Origin: Pseudothauera rhizosphaerae
Lineage (GTDB): Bacteria; Pseudomonadota; Gammaproteobacteria; Burkholderiales; Rhodocyclaceae
Direction of reading: 5' to 3'
Assembly (NCBI RefSeq): GCF_004801305.1
Contig: NZ_SSOD01000014.1
Coordinates: 1-64,000 of the forward strand
Length of the DNA: 64,000 bases
The notes under the pieces are model-generated. The model made no database searches and was not told the origin of the DNA. It was given only the letters and a program-made list of their open reading frames with translations. This document shows positions 41,637 to 51,483 of this stretch, piece after piece. Numbering within the stretch: position 1 is the stretch's first letter; each line of letters starts with the position of its first letter. Position numbers and translations under genes: made by a program.

Positions 41637-41822
41637 ATGGCCAGTTCCCTGCTAGTCGCCTTCGCACTGATGCTGGTGCTCGAAGGCATCGTGCCCTTCC
41701 TCGCGCCAGCCACCTGGCGCGAGACGTTTTTGCGCCTCGCCAGCCTGCAGAACGGCCAGATACGCTTCATCGGTCTGGCCTCCATGCTCGTCGGCGTGGT
41801 GCTGTTGATCCTTTTCCTCTGA
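41637..41822 (+). CDS. DUF2065 (YjeT-like) small membrane protein
   Basis: The 61-residue protein consists of two hydrophobic helices ([19 protein letters not shown] and [17 protein letters not shown]) joined by a short basic loop with [11 protein letters not shown]. This is the DUF2065/YjeT pattern, found next to hflC in many proteobacteria. Function is unknown. Its stop overlaps the hisZ start by one base. Confidence 0.88.
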   Translation: MASSLLVAFALMLVLEGIVPFLAPATWRETFLRLASLQNGQIRFIGLASMLVGVVLLILFL

Positions 41823-42994
41823 TGCCTTCCATGCGCTGGGTATTGCCCGACTACATCCAGGACGCCCTGCCGGCCGAAGCCGAGCAGCTCGAAGGGCTGC
41901 GCCGCGGCCTGCTCGACGCCTTCCGCGTGCACGGCTACCAGCTCGTCGCGCCGCCGCTGCTCGAATATCTCGATTCGCTGACCACCGGCGCGGGGCAGGA
42001 CCTCAAGCTGCGCACCTTCAAGCTGGTGGACCAGCTCAGCGGCCGCAGCATGGGCATCCGCGCCGACACCACGCCCCAGGTGGCGCGCATCGACGCCCAC
42101 CTGCTCAACCGCAGCGGCGTGGCGCGGCTGTGCTATTGCGGCAGCGTGCTGCACACCCTGCCGTCCACGCTCACCGCCACCCGCGAGCCGCTGCAGCTCG
42201 GCGCCGAACTCTACGGCCATGCCGGCATCGAGGCGGACATCGAGGTCATCCGCCTGCTCGCCGAGGCGCTTTCCATCGCCCGGGTGCCGGCGAGCCGCAT
42301 CGACATCGGCCACGTGGGCCTGTTCCACGCCCTGGCCGCCCGCGCCGGCATGGTGCCCGAGCGCGAGGAAGAGCTCTTCGACCTGCTGCAGGCCAAGGAC
42401 GTGCCCACGCTGCGCGAGTTCGTCGCCGGCGTGGCGGAACCCGTGCGCTCGGCGCTGCTCGCGCTGACCGAACTCTACGGTGACGCCACGGTGCTGGACG
42501 AGGCCGCCCGCCGCCTGCCGGACGAACCGGACATCCGCGCTGCGCTGGACGACCTGCGCCGGCTCGCCGCCGCGCTCGCCGACCTGCCGCTCAGCTTCGA
42601 CCTGGGCGACCTGCGCGGCTACCACTATCACAGCGGCGTGGTGTTCGCCGCCTACGGCAATGGTTCGCCGGGCGCACTGGCGTTGGGCGGGCGCTACGAC
42701 CGCGTCGGCCAGGCCTTCGGCCGCGGCCGTCCGGCCACCGGCTTCAGCCTGGACCTGCGCGAACTGGCGCTGCGCCTGCCGGACGAGCCGCGGGCCGGGG
42801 CGATCCTGGCGCCGGCCGCGGACGAGGGGAACGATGGGGCGCTCGCCGCCGAAGTGGCCGCCCTGCGTGCCCGCGGCGAAATCGTCATGACCGCGCTGCC
42901 GGGACATGAAGGAACATGGAAAGAGGCCGGCTGCGACCGGCGGCTGGTCAGGCGCGACGGCCGCTGGGCGGTCGAGGCGCTACTCGGAGATTGA
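41822..42994 (+). CDS. hisZ: ATP phosphoribosyltransferase regulatory subunit HisZ
   Basis: HisZ is a catalytically dead histidyl-tRNA-synthetase paralogue that activates the short form of HisG, the first enzyme of histidine synthesis. The 390-residue protein starts [14 protein letters not shown] and keeps the class II fold ([51 protein letters not shown]) but lacks the HisS anticodon-binding domain. Its presence predicts a short HisG elsewhere in the genome; hisG is not here. Confidence 0.94.
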   Translation: MPSMRWVLPDYIQDALPAEAEQLEGLRRGLLDAFRVHGYQLVAPPLLEYLDSLTTGAGQDLKLRTFKLVDQLSGRSMGIRADTTPQVARIDAHLLNRSGVARLCYCGSVLHTLPSTLTATREPLQLGAELYGHAGIEADIEVIRLLAEALSIARVPASRIDIGHVGLFHALAARAGMVPEREEELFDLLQAKDVPTLREFVAGVAEPVRSALLALTELYGDATVLDEAARRLPDEPDIRAALDDLRRLAAALADLPLSFDLGDLRGYHYHSGVVFAAYGNGSPGALALGGRYDRVGQAFGRGRPATGFSLDLRELALRLPDEPRAGAILAPAADEGNDGALAAEVAALRARGEIVMTALPGHEGTWKEAGCDRRLVRRDGRWAVEALLGD

Positions 42995-44311
<1,317 letters not shown>

Positions 44312-44322
44312 TGGCGTGATCC

Positions 44323-44347
44323 GCGCCGCCCTGTGAACGGGCGGCGC
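44323..44347. terminator. Hairpin between convergent purA and phnN
   Basis: GCGCCGCCC (44323-44331) and GGGCGGCGC (44339-44347) form a perfect 9-bp stem with loop TGTGAAC, filling the convergent gap and touching the phnN stop codon. Neither side has a T-run, so it may act only weakly as a terminator or as a 3'-end stabiliser. Confidence 0.45.
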
Positions 44348-44941
44348 CTATCGCCCGCCGCCTTGCGGCGGCAGCGTCAGCCACCATTCGTGCAGTTGCC
44401 GCGCCGCGTCACCCACGTCGCCCACGTTGTGCACCACCAGATCGGCCTGCACGCCGATCCCTGCGCGCTGCAGCCGCTGCTGCATGGCGACGACATCTTC
44501 CCGCGCCCGCTCCGCCAGCCGCCGCGCCAGCACCTCGCAGGGCGCCGTGATCTCCACCACGCGCACGCCCGGCGCGGCTTCCCGCAGCACCGGCAGGTGG
44601 GCGCGCGACGTGTTGACGACGACCCAGCGGCCTTCCTGCAAGGCTGCGATCGATTCGCTGCGCACGCCGTAGTGCAGCCCGTGGGCCTGCCAGTGGATCG
44701 CGAAGCTGCCGACTTCCCGCAGGCGGTGGAAGGTGGCGGGGTCCACGGCCTCGTGCGCCTCGCCGCCGGCATCGGCCGCGCGGGTGATGACGCGCTTCGC
44801 ATAGTGGGGCATGGCCTGTGACCGTTCGCGGGCGATCAGCGTGCGCCAGGCTTCGAGCACGCTGTCCTTGCCGGCACCGGACGGGCCGACCACGGCGATG
44901 AGACGCTCGCTGTGGGCGATGGGTGGCGGTGTCGTCGTCAT
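44348..44941 (-). CDS. phnN: Ribose 1,5-bisphosphate phosphokinase PhnN
   Basis: PhnN phosphorylates ribose 1,5-bisphosphate to PRPP, the last step in recycling the ribose released by C-P lyase. The 197-residue protein is guanylate-kinase-like with P-loop VVGPSGAGKDSVLEAW, RVITRAADAGGEAHEAV and GLHYGVRSE. The ATG at 44941 overlaps the stop of the preceding DUF1045 gene by 4 bp, so phnF, DUF1045 and phnN form one leftward operon. Confidence 0.93.
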   Translation of the reverse strand: MTTTPPPIAHSERLIAVVGPSGAGKDSVLEAWRTLIARERSQAMPHYAKRVITRAADAGGEAHEAVDPATFHRLREVGSFAIHWQAHGLHYGVRSESIAALQEGRWVVVNTSRAHLPVLREAAPGVRVVEITAPCEVLARRLAERAREDVVAMQQRLQRAGIGVQADLVVHNVGDVGDAARQLHEWWLTLPPQGGGR

Positions 44942-45612
44942 GCCTGCAGCTCGAAGCGGTGGGCCAGCACGAAGGGTTCGCCGGGGGCGGGCTCGGTGAA
45001 CACGCAGAGGGCGTCGCAGGGCAGCGCCCGATCCAGCGCGGCGGCGAAGTGGGAGCGCGCCTGCGCGACGACGGCCTCGCGCTGAGAATCCTGCGCCAGC
45101 GTGTCGGAAAGCGTCATGTGGAAACGCCACTGCGTGAGGACGTGGGCATAGCCCCAGCGCGCCAGCAGATCGCGCTGGGCGGCGTCCAGCGGTTGGCTGC
45201 GGCGCCTGGCGAGTTCGGCCTCGGTGGGCGGCGCGCGGAAGGCGTCCAGTTGCTGTACACAGGCGTTGGCCAGCGCCCACAGCGGATGGTCGGCAGCCAG
45301 CAGCCGGGCGGGAAGCAGGGCGACGAAACCGGACAGCTCGGCCACCTGCAGCGGCGGCATCCCGAAGCGGCGGTGTTCCCGCGCCAGCGCCCGCACCGCG
45401 TCCAGGAAGGCCGCCTCGCCGTGGGGCGGCGCGAGGCGGATGGGCGCCTTCAGCGTGGCGTGGAAGCCGTAGCGCCACGGGTCGCGTGCGAAGGCGGGCG
45501 CGGCGCCCGCGGGCTGGCCGGCACGGGGGTCGCGGCCCAGCCATGCACAGCCGGCCCGCCACAGGGGATGGTCGTCGCCGGGCGCGAAATAGACGGCGTA
45601 GCGGGTGCTCAC
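44938..45612 (-). CDS. DUF1045 phosphonate-cluster protein, 2H phosphoesterase-like
   Basis: The 224-residue protein belongs to the DUF1045 family that accompanies phn operons. It carries two HxT motifs, H51-A-T53 (YGFHATLKAPI) and H165-M-T167 (WRFHMTLSDTL), 114 residues apart, the hallmark of the 2H (LigT-like) phosphoesterase fold that opens cyclic phosphates. The GTG start at 45612 overlaps the phnF stop and its own stop overlaps phnN. No phnP is present in the cluster, so it may hydrolyse phosphoribosyl cyclic phosphate in PhnP's place; that role is inferred, not shown. Confidence 0.8.
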   Translation of the reverse strand: MSTRYAVYFAPGDDHPLWRAGCAWLGRDPRAGQPAGAAPAFARDPWRYGFHATLKAPIRLAPPHGEAAFLDAVRALAREHRRFGMPPLQVAELSGFVALLPARLLAADHPLWALANACVQQLDAFRAPPTEAELARRRSQPLDAAQRDLLARWGYAHVLTQWRFHMTLSDTLAQDSQREAVVAQARSHFAAALDRALPCDALCVFTEPAPGEPFVLAHRFELQA

Positions 45613-46367
45613 GACAGGGCCTCCGGCTCCACCGTGAGCTGCACCGCGTCGGCCGCGAACAGGGTGACGCCGGCTTCCACCGGCACGCCGTCCGGGTCCG
45701 CATTCGTGTAGCTCACCACCAGCACCGGCTGGGTCGCCGGCCGCGCCAGCGCGTCGGCCTCCGCGGGCGTGGGCAGGCGTGCGGAGATGGTGCTGCGCAC
45801 GCGGGAGTAATCTTCCACCCCCAGGCGCTTCAGCGCCGCGGTGATGGAGCCCTCCGCCTCGAAGGCCTGAGCGATGCCTTCGAGCCGCGGGCAGGGGTAG
45901 GCCGCGGTGCTGATGCCTATCGGCCGCCCGCGCACCGAGGCGCGGGTCCGGATCACCACGACCGGACTCTTCGCCCCCACCTTCAGCGCCCGCGCCCATT
46001 CGCCGGCTTCGGCGCGCTCCACGCGCAGCAGCTCCCGCTGCGCCCGTTCGCCGGCTTCCGCCAGGTTCTCGGACAGGCGGGTGCGGCGCTGCAGCGCGTA
46101 GTCGAGCACCAGTTCGCGCACATAGGTGCCGCTGCCGTGTACCACCTTCACATAGCCCTCGCGCGCCAGCGCCTGCACGGCCTGGCGCAGCGTGTGGCGG
46201 TTGACCGCGAAGCGCTCGGCGAGCCGCGCCTCGTTGGGCAGCTTCTCGCCGGGGGCGAAGCGGCCGGCGGTGATGTCCTCGCGCAGGGCGGCGGCGATGG
46301 CTTCCCAGCGGCGCGGGGTGAGGCGTTCGGTGGGGGGGGCGAGGTCGTGATCCGGGGTGAAATTCAT
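45609..46367 (-). CDS. phnF: GntR-family transcriptional regulator PhnF
   Basis: The 252-residue repressor has an N-terminal GntR winged helix (RWEAIAAALREDITAGRFAP, LPNEARLAERFAVNRHTLRQ, GSGTYV) and a C-terminal UTRA ligand-binding domain of the HutC subfamily. It is divergent from phnG across an 81-bp region that contains a candidate operator. I chose the ATG at 46367; the frame is open to 46421 but that would cover the operator. Control of both phn arms and of itself is inferred. Confidence 0.9.
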   Translation of the reverse strand: MNFTPDHDLAPPTERLTPRRWEAIAAALREDITAGRFAPGEKLPNEARLAERFAVNRHTLRQAVQALAREGYVKVVHGSGTYVRELVLDYALQRRTRLSENLAEAGERAQRELLRVERAEAGEWARALKVGAKSPVVVIRTRASVRGRPIGISTAAYPCPRLEGIAQAFEAEGSITAALKRLGVEDYSRVRSTISARLPTPAEADALARPATQPVLVVSYTNADPDGVPVEAGVTLFAADAVQLTVEPEALS

Positions 46368-46416
46368 GGTGAGTCGACAAATCGTCACATGGAGAGAGCA
46401 GACTGCGGCAGTATGA

Positions 46417-46430
46417 GTCATCTAGATAAC
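46417..46430. promoter_or_regulatory. Candidate PhnF operator
   Basis: GTCATCTAGATAAC is a 14-bp palindrome with one mismatch centred on CTAG, lying 18 bp before the phnG start codon and 50 bp from the phnF start. GntR/HutC repressors bind short palindromes of this kind in the gap between divergent genes, so occlusion of both promoters is plausible. Confidence 0.55.
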
Positions 46431-46448
46431 ATTCGTGTGACCTCTTTC

Positions 46449-46910
46449 ATGGAAATCACCCAGGAACAACGGCGCGGCTGGCTCGCGGTGCTGGCGCGGG
46501 CGCCGCGGGAGGCGCTGGCGCGCGTGGCCGGGCCGGTGCTGGCCGACTACGCCTTCGAATGGCTGCGCCGGCCCGAGACCGGCCTCACGATGGTGCGCGC
46601 CCGCATCGCCAACGGCGGCGACCGCTTCAATCTCGGCGAGGCCACGGTCACGCGCTGCGCGCTGCGGCACGCGGGGGCCGGCGGGGCGACGGTGGGCGTC
46701 GGCTACGTGCTGGGGCGCGACGCCGAGCGCGCCGAATGGGTCGCCGGGCTCGATGCGCTGCTGCAGCAGCCGGCGTTGCATGCGCCGCTGATGGCCGCGG
46801 TGATCGCGCCCCTGGCCCAAGCCGGCGAGGCGCGGGCGAAGGAGCGGCACGAGCGTGCGGCGCGCAGCCGGGTGCATTTCTACACGCTGCAAAGGGGGGA
46901 TGCCCAATGA
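46449..46910 (+). CDS. phnG: C-P lyase core subunit PhnG
   Basis: PhnG joins PhnH, PhnI and PhnJ in the C-P lyase core complex that builds ribose triphosphate phosphonate and splits the C-P bond. The 153-residue protein starts MEITQEQRRGWLAVLARAP and shows VRARIANGGDRFNLGEATVT and a GVGYVLGRD segment typical of PhnG. It opens a rightward operon phnGHIJ-GNAT-phnKLM in which nearly every junction is an ATGA overlap. Confidence 0.94.
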   Translation: MEITQEQRRGWLAVLARAPREALARVAGPVLADYAFEWLRRPETGLTMVRARIANGGDRFNLGEATVTRCALRHAGAGGATVGVGYVLGRDAERAEWVAGLDALLQQPALHAPLMAAVIAPLAQAGEARAKERHERAARSRVHFYTLQRGDAQ

Positions 46911-47533
46911 GCGCCGTCGCCACCGACATCGCGCGCATCCCGGCTGGTCTGGGCGACGCGGTGCATCACGGACAGGCCGTGTTCCGCTGCGTGCTGGAGG
47001 CCATGGCCCGGCCTGGACGGCTGCAGCGGCTGCCGGCGGACGTGGCCGGGGCGCTCGGCCATCCGCCGGGCTGGTCGCCCGCCCTCGCCGCGACGCTGCT
47101 CACGCTGCTGGACGCGGAGACGGCCCTGTGGCTGAGCCCCGCGCTGCGCGACGGCGTGGCGCCCGCATGGCTGCGCTTCCATACCGGCACGCGCATCGTG
47201 GATGCACCGGGCGCGGCGGACTTCGCCGCGGCGCGCGCCGATGAGGTCGATGCCTCCATCTGGACCGTGCTCAAGCCCGGCAGCGACGAGGCACCCCACA
47301 CCGGCGCGACGCTGCTGCTGCAGGTGGATTGCCTGTCCGACGCCGCCGGCCTGCGCCTGCAGGGCCCCGGCATCGAGCACGAACACCGGCTGGACGCCGC
47401 CGGTCTGGATTCCGCGTTCTGGCAGGCCCGCATCGCGCAGCAGGCGGACTTTCCCTGCGGCGTGGACCTGCTGCTGTGCTGCGACGACCGCGTGGCCGGC
47501 CTGCCGCGCTCCACGCGCGTGACGGAGGGCTGA
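46907..47533 (+). CDS. phnH: C-P lyase core subunit PhnH
   Basis: PhnH is a structural subunit of the C-P lyase core. The 208-residue protein has the family features HHGQAVFRCVLEAMARPGR near the start, ALAATLLTLLDAETALWL and the late stretch ADFPCGVDLLLCCDDRVAGL. It overlaps phnG by 4 bp and is separated from phnI by 3 bp. Confidence 0.94.
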   Translation: MSAVATDIARIPAGLGDAVHHGQAVFRCVLEAMARPGRLQRLPADVAGALGHPPGWSPALAATLLTLLDAETALWLSPALRDGVAPAWLRFHTGTRIVDAPGAADFAAARADEVDASIWTVLKPGSDEAPHTGATLLLQVDCLSDAAGLRLQGPGIEHEHRLDAAGLDSAFWQARIAQQADFPCGVDLLLCCDDRVAGLPRSTRVTEG

Positions 47534-47536
47534 CCC

Positions 47537-48628
47537 ATGTACGTGGCCGTCAAGGGCGGTGAAGCCGCCATCGCCGCCTCGCTGCACCTGCTGGACGAGG
47601 TCCGCCGCGGCGACCCGGCCGTGCGCGAGCTGGCCGTGGCGCAGATCCGCGAACAACTGGCCCTGGCCGTCGATCGCGTCATGGCCGAAGGCTCGCTCTA
47701 CGACCCCGAACTCGCCGCCCTCGCCCTCAAGCAGGCGCGGGGCGACGCCATCGAAGCCACCTTCCTGCTGCGCGCCTACCGCACCACGCTGCCGCGCTTC
47801 GGCTACAGCGAGCCGGTGGATACGGAGCGCATGCAGGTGGGCCGCCGCATCTCGGCCATCTTCAAGGACCTGCCCGGCGGGCAGGTGCTGGGGGCGACCT
47901 TCGACTACACCCAGCGGCTGCTGGATTTCGGCCTGCTGGCCGATGAGCGCGAGCCCGCGCCGCAACCCGTTGCCGCTGTCGCCGGCGAGAAGGCCGAAAC
48001 CGGCGTCGCACCCGCGCTGCAGCAACTGGTCGCCGAAGGCCTGGTGGAGCCGGCCGTACCCAGCGCGGGCGACCCGGAGCCGGAGGACATCACCCGCACG
48101 CCGCCGGCCTATCCCATGAACCGCGCCACGCGCCTGCAGATGCTCGCCCGCGCCGACGAGGGCTGGGTGCTGGGCCTGGCCTATTCCACCCAGCGCGGCT
48201 ACGCCAACACCCACCCCTTCGCGGGGGAGATCCGCGCCGGCAGGGTGCCCCTGGAACTCGTGCCCGACGAACTGGGTTTTGCCGTGGAGATCGGCGAGAT
48301 CGAGCTGACCGAATGCCAGATGGTCAACCAGTTCGTCGGCAGCGCGGTGGCGCCGCCCCAGTTCACCCGCGGCTACGGCCTCGTCTTCGGCGAAGGCGAG
48401 CGCAAGGCCATGGCCATGTCCCTGGCCGACCGGGTACTGCGGGCCGACGAGTTCGGCGAGGAGGTCACCAGTCCCGCCCAGTTGCAGGAGTTCGCCCTGT
48501 CCCACGGCGACAACGTGGAGGCCTCGGGCTTCGTGCAGCACCTGAAGCTGCCCCACTACGTGGACTTCGAGGCGGAGATGCAGACGGTGCGCGCGCTGCG
48601 CCAGCGCCATCGGGAGGCTGAGGAATGA
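47537..48628 (+). CDS. phnI: C-P lyase core subunit PhnI
   Basis: PhnI is the nucleosidase subunit that, with GHL, installs the phosphonate on the ribose C1 of ATP. The 363-residue protein starts MYVAVKGGEAAIAASLHLLD and has RLQMLARADEGWVLGLAYST, GYANTHPFAGEIRAG and TRGYGLVFGEGERKAM, with normal length. It overlaps phnJ by 4 bp. Confidence 0.96.
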   Translation: MYVAVKGGEAAIAASLHLLDEVRRGDPAVRELAVAQIREQLALAVDRVMAEGSLYDPELAALALKQARGDAIEATFLLRAYRTTLPRFGYSEPVDTERMQVGRRISAIFKDLPGGQVLGATFDYTQRLLDFGLLADEREPAPQPVAAVAGEKAETGVAPALQQLVAEGLVEPAVPSAGDPEPEDITRTPPAYPMNRATRLQMLARADEGWVLGLAYSTQRGYANTHPFAGEIRAGRVPLELVPDELGFAVEIGEIELTECQMVNQFVGSAVAPPQFTRGYGLVFGEGERKAMAMSLADRVLRADEFGEEVTSPAQLQEFALSHGDNVEASGFVQHLKLPHYVDFEAEMQTVRALRQRHREAEE

Positions 48629-49470
48629 ACGCCGCGACCGCCGGCTACAACTTCGCCTATCTGGACGAGCGCACCAAGCGCATGATCCGCCGCGCCCTGC
48701 TCAAGGCCGTGGCCGTGCCCGGCTGCCAGGTGCCCTTCGGTTCGCGGGAGATGCCCTTGGCCTACGGCTGGGGCACGGGCGGCATCCAGGTGACGGCCGC
48801 CGTCATCGGTGCCGGCGACGTGCTCAAGGTCATCGACCAGGGCAGCGACGACACGACCAACGCCGTCAACATCCGCCGCTTCTTCGCCCGCGTCACGGGC
48901 GTGCGGACCACCGAGCGCACCCGCGAGGCCACGCTGATCCAGACCCGCCACCGCATTCCCGAGGTGCCGCTCACGGAGCAGCAGGTCATCGTCTACCAGG
49001 TGCCGCAGCCCGAGCCCCTTTACAAGCTGGAACCGCGCCGCAGCGCCGCCACGCGGCTGCACGCCTGGCGCGAATACGGCGTGATGAACGTGAAGCTCTA
49101 CGAGGACATCGCGCGCTGGGGCCGCATCGACAGCGCCTACGACCACCCGGTGCTGGTGAACGGCCGCTACGTGATGGCGCCGTCGCCCATCCCCAGCTTC
49201 GACAACCCGAAGATGCACCGCATGCCGGCGCTGCAGCTCTTCGGCGCCGGGCGCGAGAAGCGCCTCTACGCCGTGCCGCCCTACACCGACGTGAAGAGCC
49301 TGGACTTCGAGGACCATCCCTTCAAGGTCGAGCCCCAGGGCCACGCCTGCGCCCTGTGCGGCAGCACGGACACCTGGCTGGACGAGGTGCTGCAGGACGG
49401 CGGCGCACGCATGTGGACCTGCTCGGACACGGACTTCTGCCGCGAGCGGCGCGAGGAGAAACAGCCATGA
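48625..49470 (+). CDS. phnJ: Carbon-phosphorus lyase PhnJ (radical SAM)
   Basis: PhnJ cleaves the C-P bond, releasing the alkane and 5-phosphoribosyl 1,2-cyclic phosphate. The 281-residue protein has GYNFAYLDERTKRMIRRALL at the N-terminus and the late cysteines CALCGS and CSDTDFC that hold the [4Fe-4S] cluster and the catalytic cysteine. Sequence and length are those of the family, so the enzyme should be active. It overlaps the GNAT gene by 4 bp. Confidence 0.97.
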   Translation: MNAATAGYNFAYLDERTKRMIRRALLKAVAVPGCQVPFGSREMPLAYGWGTGGIQVTAAVIGAGDVLKVIDQGSDDTTNAVNIRRFFARVTGVRTTERTREATLIQTRHRIPEVPLTEQQVIVYQVPQPEPLYKLEPRRSAATRLHAWREYGVMNVKLYEDIARWGRIDSAYDHPVLVNGRYVMAPSPIPSFDNPKMHRMPALQLFGAGREKRLYAVPPYTDVKSLDFEDHPFKVEPQGHACALCGSTDTWLDEVLQDGGARMWTCSDTDFCRERREEKQP

Positions 49471-49931
49471 CCCTCACCATTCGCCCCGCCACGCGGGACG
49501 ACCTCGCCGCGGTGATCGCCCTCTACGAAAGCTCGGGCATCGACGCCCCCGGCGCCAACGACCTGGCCGCCGCCCGCGGCCACTGGGCCCAGATGCAGCG
49601 CGCCGGCGCCCAGGTGCTGCTGGCCGAGCACGAAGGCCGCGCCGTGGGCACGCTCACGCTCTTCATCCTGCCCCTGCTGGGGCACGCCCTCGCGCCCCAG
49701 GCGCTGGTGGAGGACGTGGCCGTCGATCCCGCCGCGCAGGGGCAGGGCGTGGGCCGCGCGCTGATGAACCACGCCATGGGCGTCGCCCGCGGGCGCGGCT
49801 GCTACAAGCTCGCCCTCACCTCCAACGTGAAGCGCGAACGCGCCCACGGCTTCTACGACAGCCTGGGCTTCACCCGCCACGGCATCAGCTTCGTGGTGCC
49901 CCTCGACGATCGCCAGGAGGCCCGGCCATGA
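49467..49931 (+). CDS. GNAT-family N-acetyltransferase in the phn operon
   Basis: The 154-residue acetyltransferase has the acetyl-CoA-binding motif VEDVAVDPAAQGQGVGRALM and a C-terminal YDSLGFTRHGISF. It sits between phnJ and phnK with ATGA overlaps on both sides. PhnO in enterics is a GNAT that acetylates aminoalkylphosphonates and protects against toxic (1-aminoalkyl)phosphonates; the same role is likely here, but similarity to PhnO itself cannot be judged by eye. Confidence 0.82.
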   Translation: MTLTIRPATRDDLAAVIALYESSGIDAPGANDLAAARGHWAQMQRAGAQVLLAEHEGRAVGTLTLFILPLLGHALAPQALVEDVAVDPAAQGQGVGRALMNHAMGVARGRGCYKLALTSNVKRERAHGFYDSLGFTRHGISFVVPLDDRQEARP

Positions 49932-50737
49932 CCGCCCCTCTCGAAGCCGATGAAGCCGAGCCGCTGCTGCGCGTCCACGACCTGAGCCACCGCTTCCCGT
50001 CCGCGGCCGAGGAGCACTGGGCGGTGCGCGGCGCGAGTCTGGTGCTGCACCCCGGCGAGGTGGTCGCCATCGTCGGCGAATCCGGTTCGGGCAAGAGCAC
50101 GCTGCTCAACTGCGTCGCCGGGCGCATCGCGCCGTCCGCGGGGCAGGTGCAATATCGCCGCGCGGACGGGCGCTGGGTGGACGTGCACGCCCTGCCGGAG
50201 CGGGAGCGGCGCGAACTTTCCCGCACCGAATGGGGCTTCGTCGAGCAGCATGCCGCCGAAGGCCTGCGCATGAACGTGAGCGCGGGCGCCAACGTGGGCG
50301 AGCGGCTGATGGCCCTGGGCCGGCGCCACTACGGCGAGCTGCGCGCCACGGCCTGCGAATGGATGGAGCGCGTGGAGCTGGACCCGATGCGCGTGGACGA
50401 CAGCCCGCGCGCCTTCTCCGGCGGCATGCGCCAGCGCCTGCAGATCGCCCGCAACCTGGTCACGCGGCCGCGCCTGGTGCTGATGGACGAGCCCACCACG
50501 GGGCTGGACGTGTCCGTGCAGGCGAAGCTGCTGGACCTCATCCGCCTGCTGGTGGCGCGCCTGCACCTGTCGGCGCTGGTGGTCACCCACGACCTGGGCG
50601 TGGCGCGCCTGCTGGCCCACCGCACCCTGGTGATGCGCCAGGGCCGCATCGTGGAGCAGGGGCTCACCGACCGCGTGCTGGAAGACCCCCAGCATCCCTA
50701 TACGCAGTTGCTGGTGTCCTCGGTGGTGGCGCCATGA
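49928..50737 (+). CDS. phnK: C-P lyase accessory ABC-type ATPase PhnK
   Basis: PhnK is an ABC-type ATPase without a membrane partner; it binds the PhnJ face of the core complex. The 269-residue protein has Walker A ([13 protein letters not shown]), the signature FSGGMRQRLQIARNL and Walker B LVLMDEPTTGLD. The EQGLTDRVLEDPQHPYTQLL tail resembles oligopeptide-type ATPases, as PhnK does. It overlaps both neighbours by 4 bp. Confidence 0.95.
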   Translation: MTAPLEADEAEPLLRVHDLSHRFPSAAEEHWAVRGASLVLHPGEVVAIVGESGSGKSTLLNCVAGRIAPSAGQVQYRRADGRWVDVHALPERERRELSRTEWGFVEQHAAEGLRMNVSAGANVGERLMALGRRHYGELRATACEWMERVELDPMRVDDSPRAFSGGMRQRLQIARNLVTRPRLVLMDEPTTGLDVSVQAKLLDLIRLLVARLHLSALVVTHDLGVARLLAHRTLVMRQGRIVEQGLTDRVLEDPQHPYTQLLVSSVVAP

Positions 50738-51483
50738 GGAGCGACGACATGACGCGCCGGCCCGTGCTCCGCGTGCGCCGCCTGAGCAAGACCTTCACCC
50801 TGCACTTGCGCGGCGGCCTGCAGCTGCCCGTGCTGCGCGACGTTTCCCTGGACGTGCATGCGGGCGAATGCGTCGCCCTGGTCGGCCCCTCGGGGCAGGG
50901 CAAGTCCACGCTGATGAAATGCCTGCACGGCAGCTACGGCGCCGACAGCGGCGAGATCGTACTGCGCCGTGCCGACGGCAGCGAGATCGACCTGGCCGCC
51001 GCCGCGCCCCAGCAGGTGCTGCAGTTGCGCCGCCGGGAAATGGCCTACGTGAGCCAGTTCCTGCGCGTGGTGCCGCGCGTGCCGGCGCTGGACGTGGTGG
51101 CCGAGCGCGTGCTCGACGCGAGCGGGGCCGATGGGGAGGGCGAAGCCCGGGAGGCCGCGCGGGACCGCGCCCGCGCCCTGTTGAGCCGCCTCAACCTGCC
51201 CGGCGGCCTGTGGCAACTGCCTCCCGCCACGTTTTCCGGCGGCGAGCAGCAGCGGGTCAACATCGCCCGCGGCTTCGTCCAGCCGGCCACGCTGCTGCTG
51301 CTGGACGAGCCGACCGCTTCGCTGGACGCGGCCAACCGCCGCGTGGTCATCGAACTGATCGCCGAGGCCAAGGCGCGCGGCGCCGCGGTGGTCGGCATTT
51401 TCCACGACGAGGAAGTACGGGATGCGGTCGCCACCCGCTGCGTGAGCATGGTGGGCGGCACCGCGAAGGAAGGACTGCAATGA
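50734..51483 (+). CDS. phnL: C-P lyase accessory ABC-type ATPase PhnL
   Basis: PhnL is needed with PhnGHI for transfer of the phosphonate to ATP. The 249-residue protein has Walker A (VGPSGQGKSTLMKCLHGSY), signature FSGGEQQRVNIARGF, Walker B LLLLDEPTASLD and the family's AYVSQFLRVVPRVPALDVV. The ATG at 50734 overlaps phnK; a second ATG lies five codons later. The stop overlaps phnM. Confidence 0.95.
   Translation: MRSDDMTRRPVLRVRRLSKTFTLHLRGGLQLPVLRDVSLDVHAGECVALVGPSGQGKSTLMKCLHGSYGADSGEIVLRRADGSEIDLAAAAPQQVLQLRRREMAYVSQFLRVVPRVPALDVVAERVLDASGADGEGEAREAARDRARALLSRLNLPGGLWQLPPATFSGGEQQRVNIARGFVQPATLLLLDEPTASLDAANRRVVIELIAEAKARGAAVVGIFHDEEVRDAVATRCVSMVGGTAKEGLQ

Noticed and set aside
40385-42907. 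840-codon minus-strand frame opposite hflC-yjeT-hisZ
   Set aside because: Shadow frame; the plus-strand genes are conserved and complete.
46371-46391. Possible Pho box before phnG (GTCGA and GTCAC 11 bp apart)
   Set aside because: Only about 8 of 14 positions fit and the first half-site is poor; too weak to annotate.
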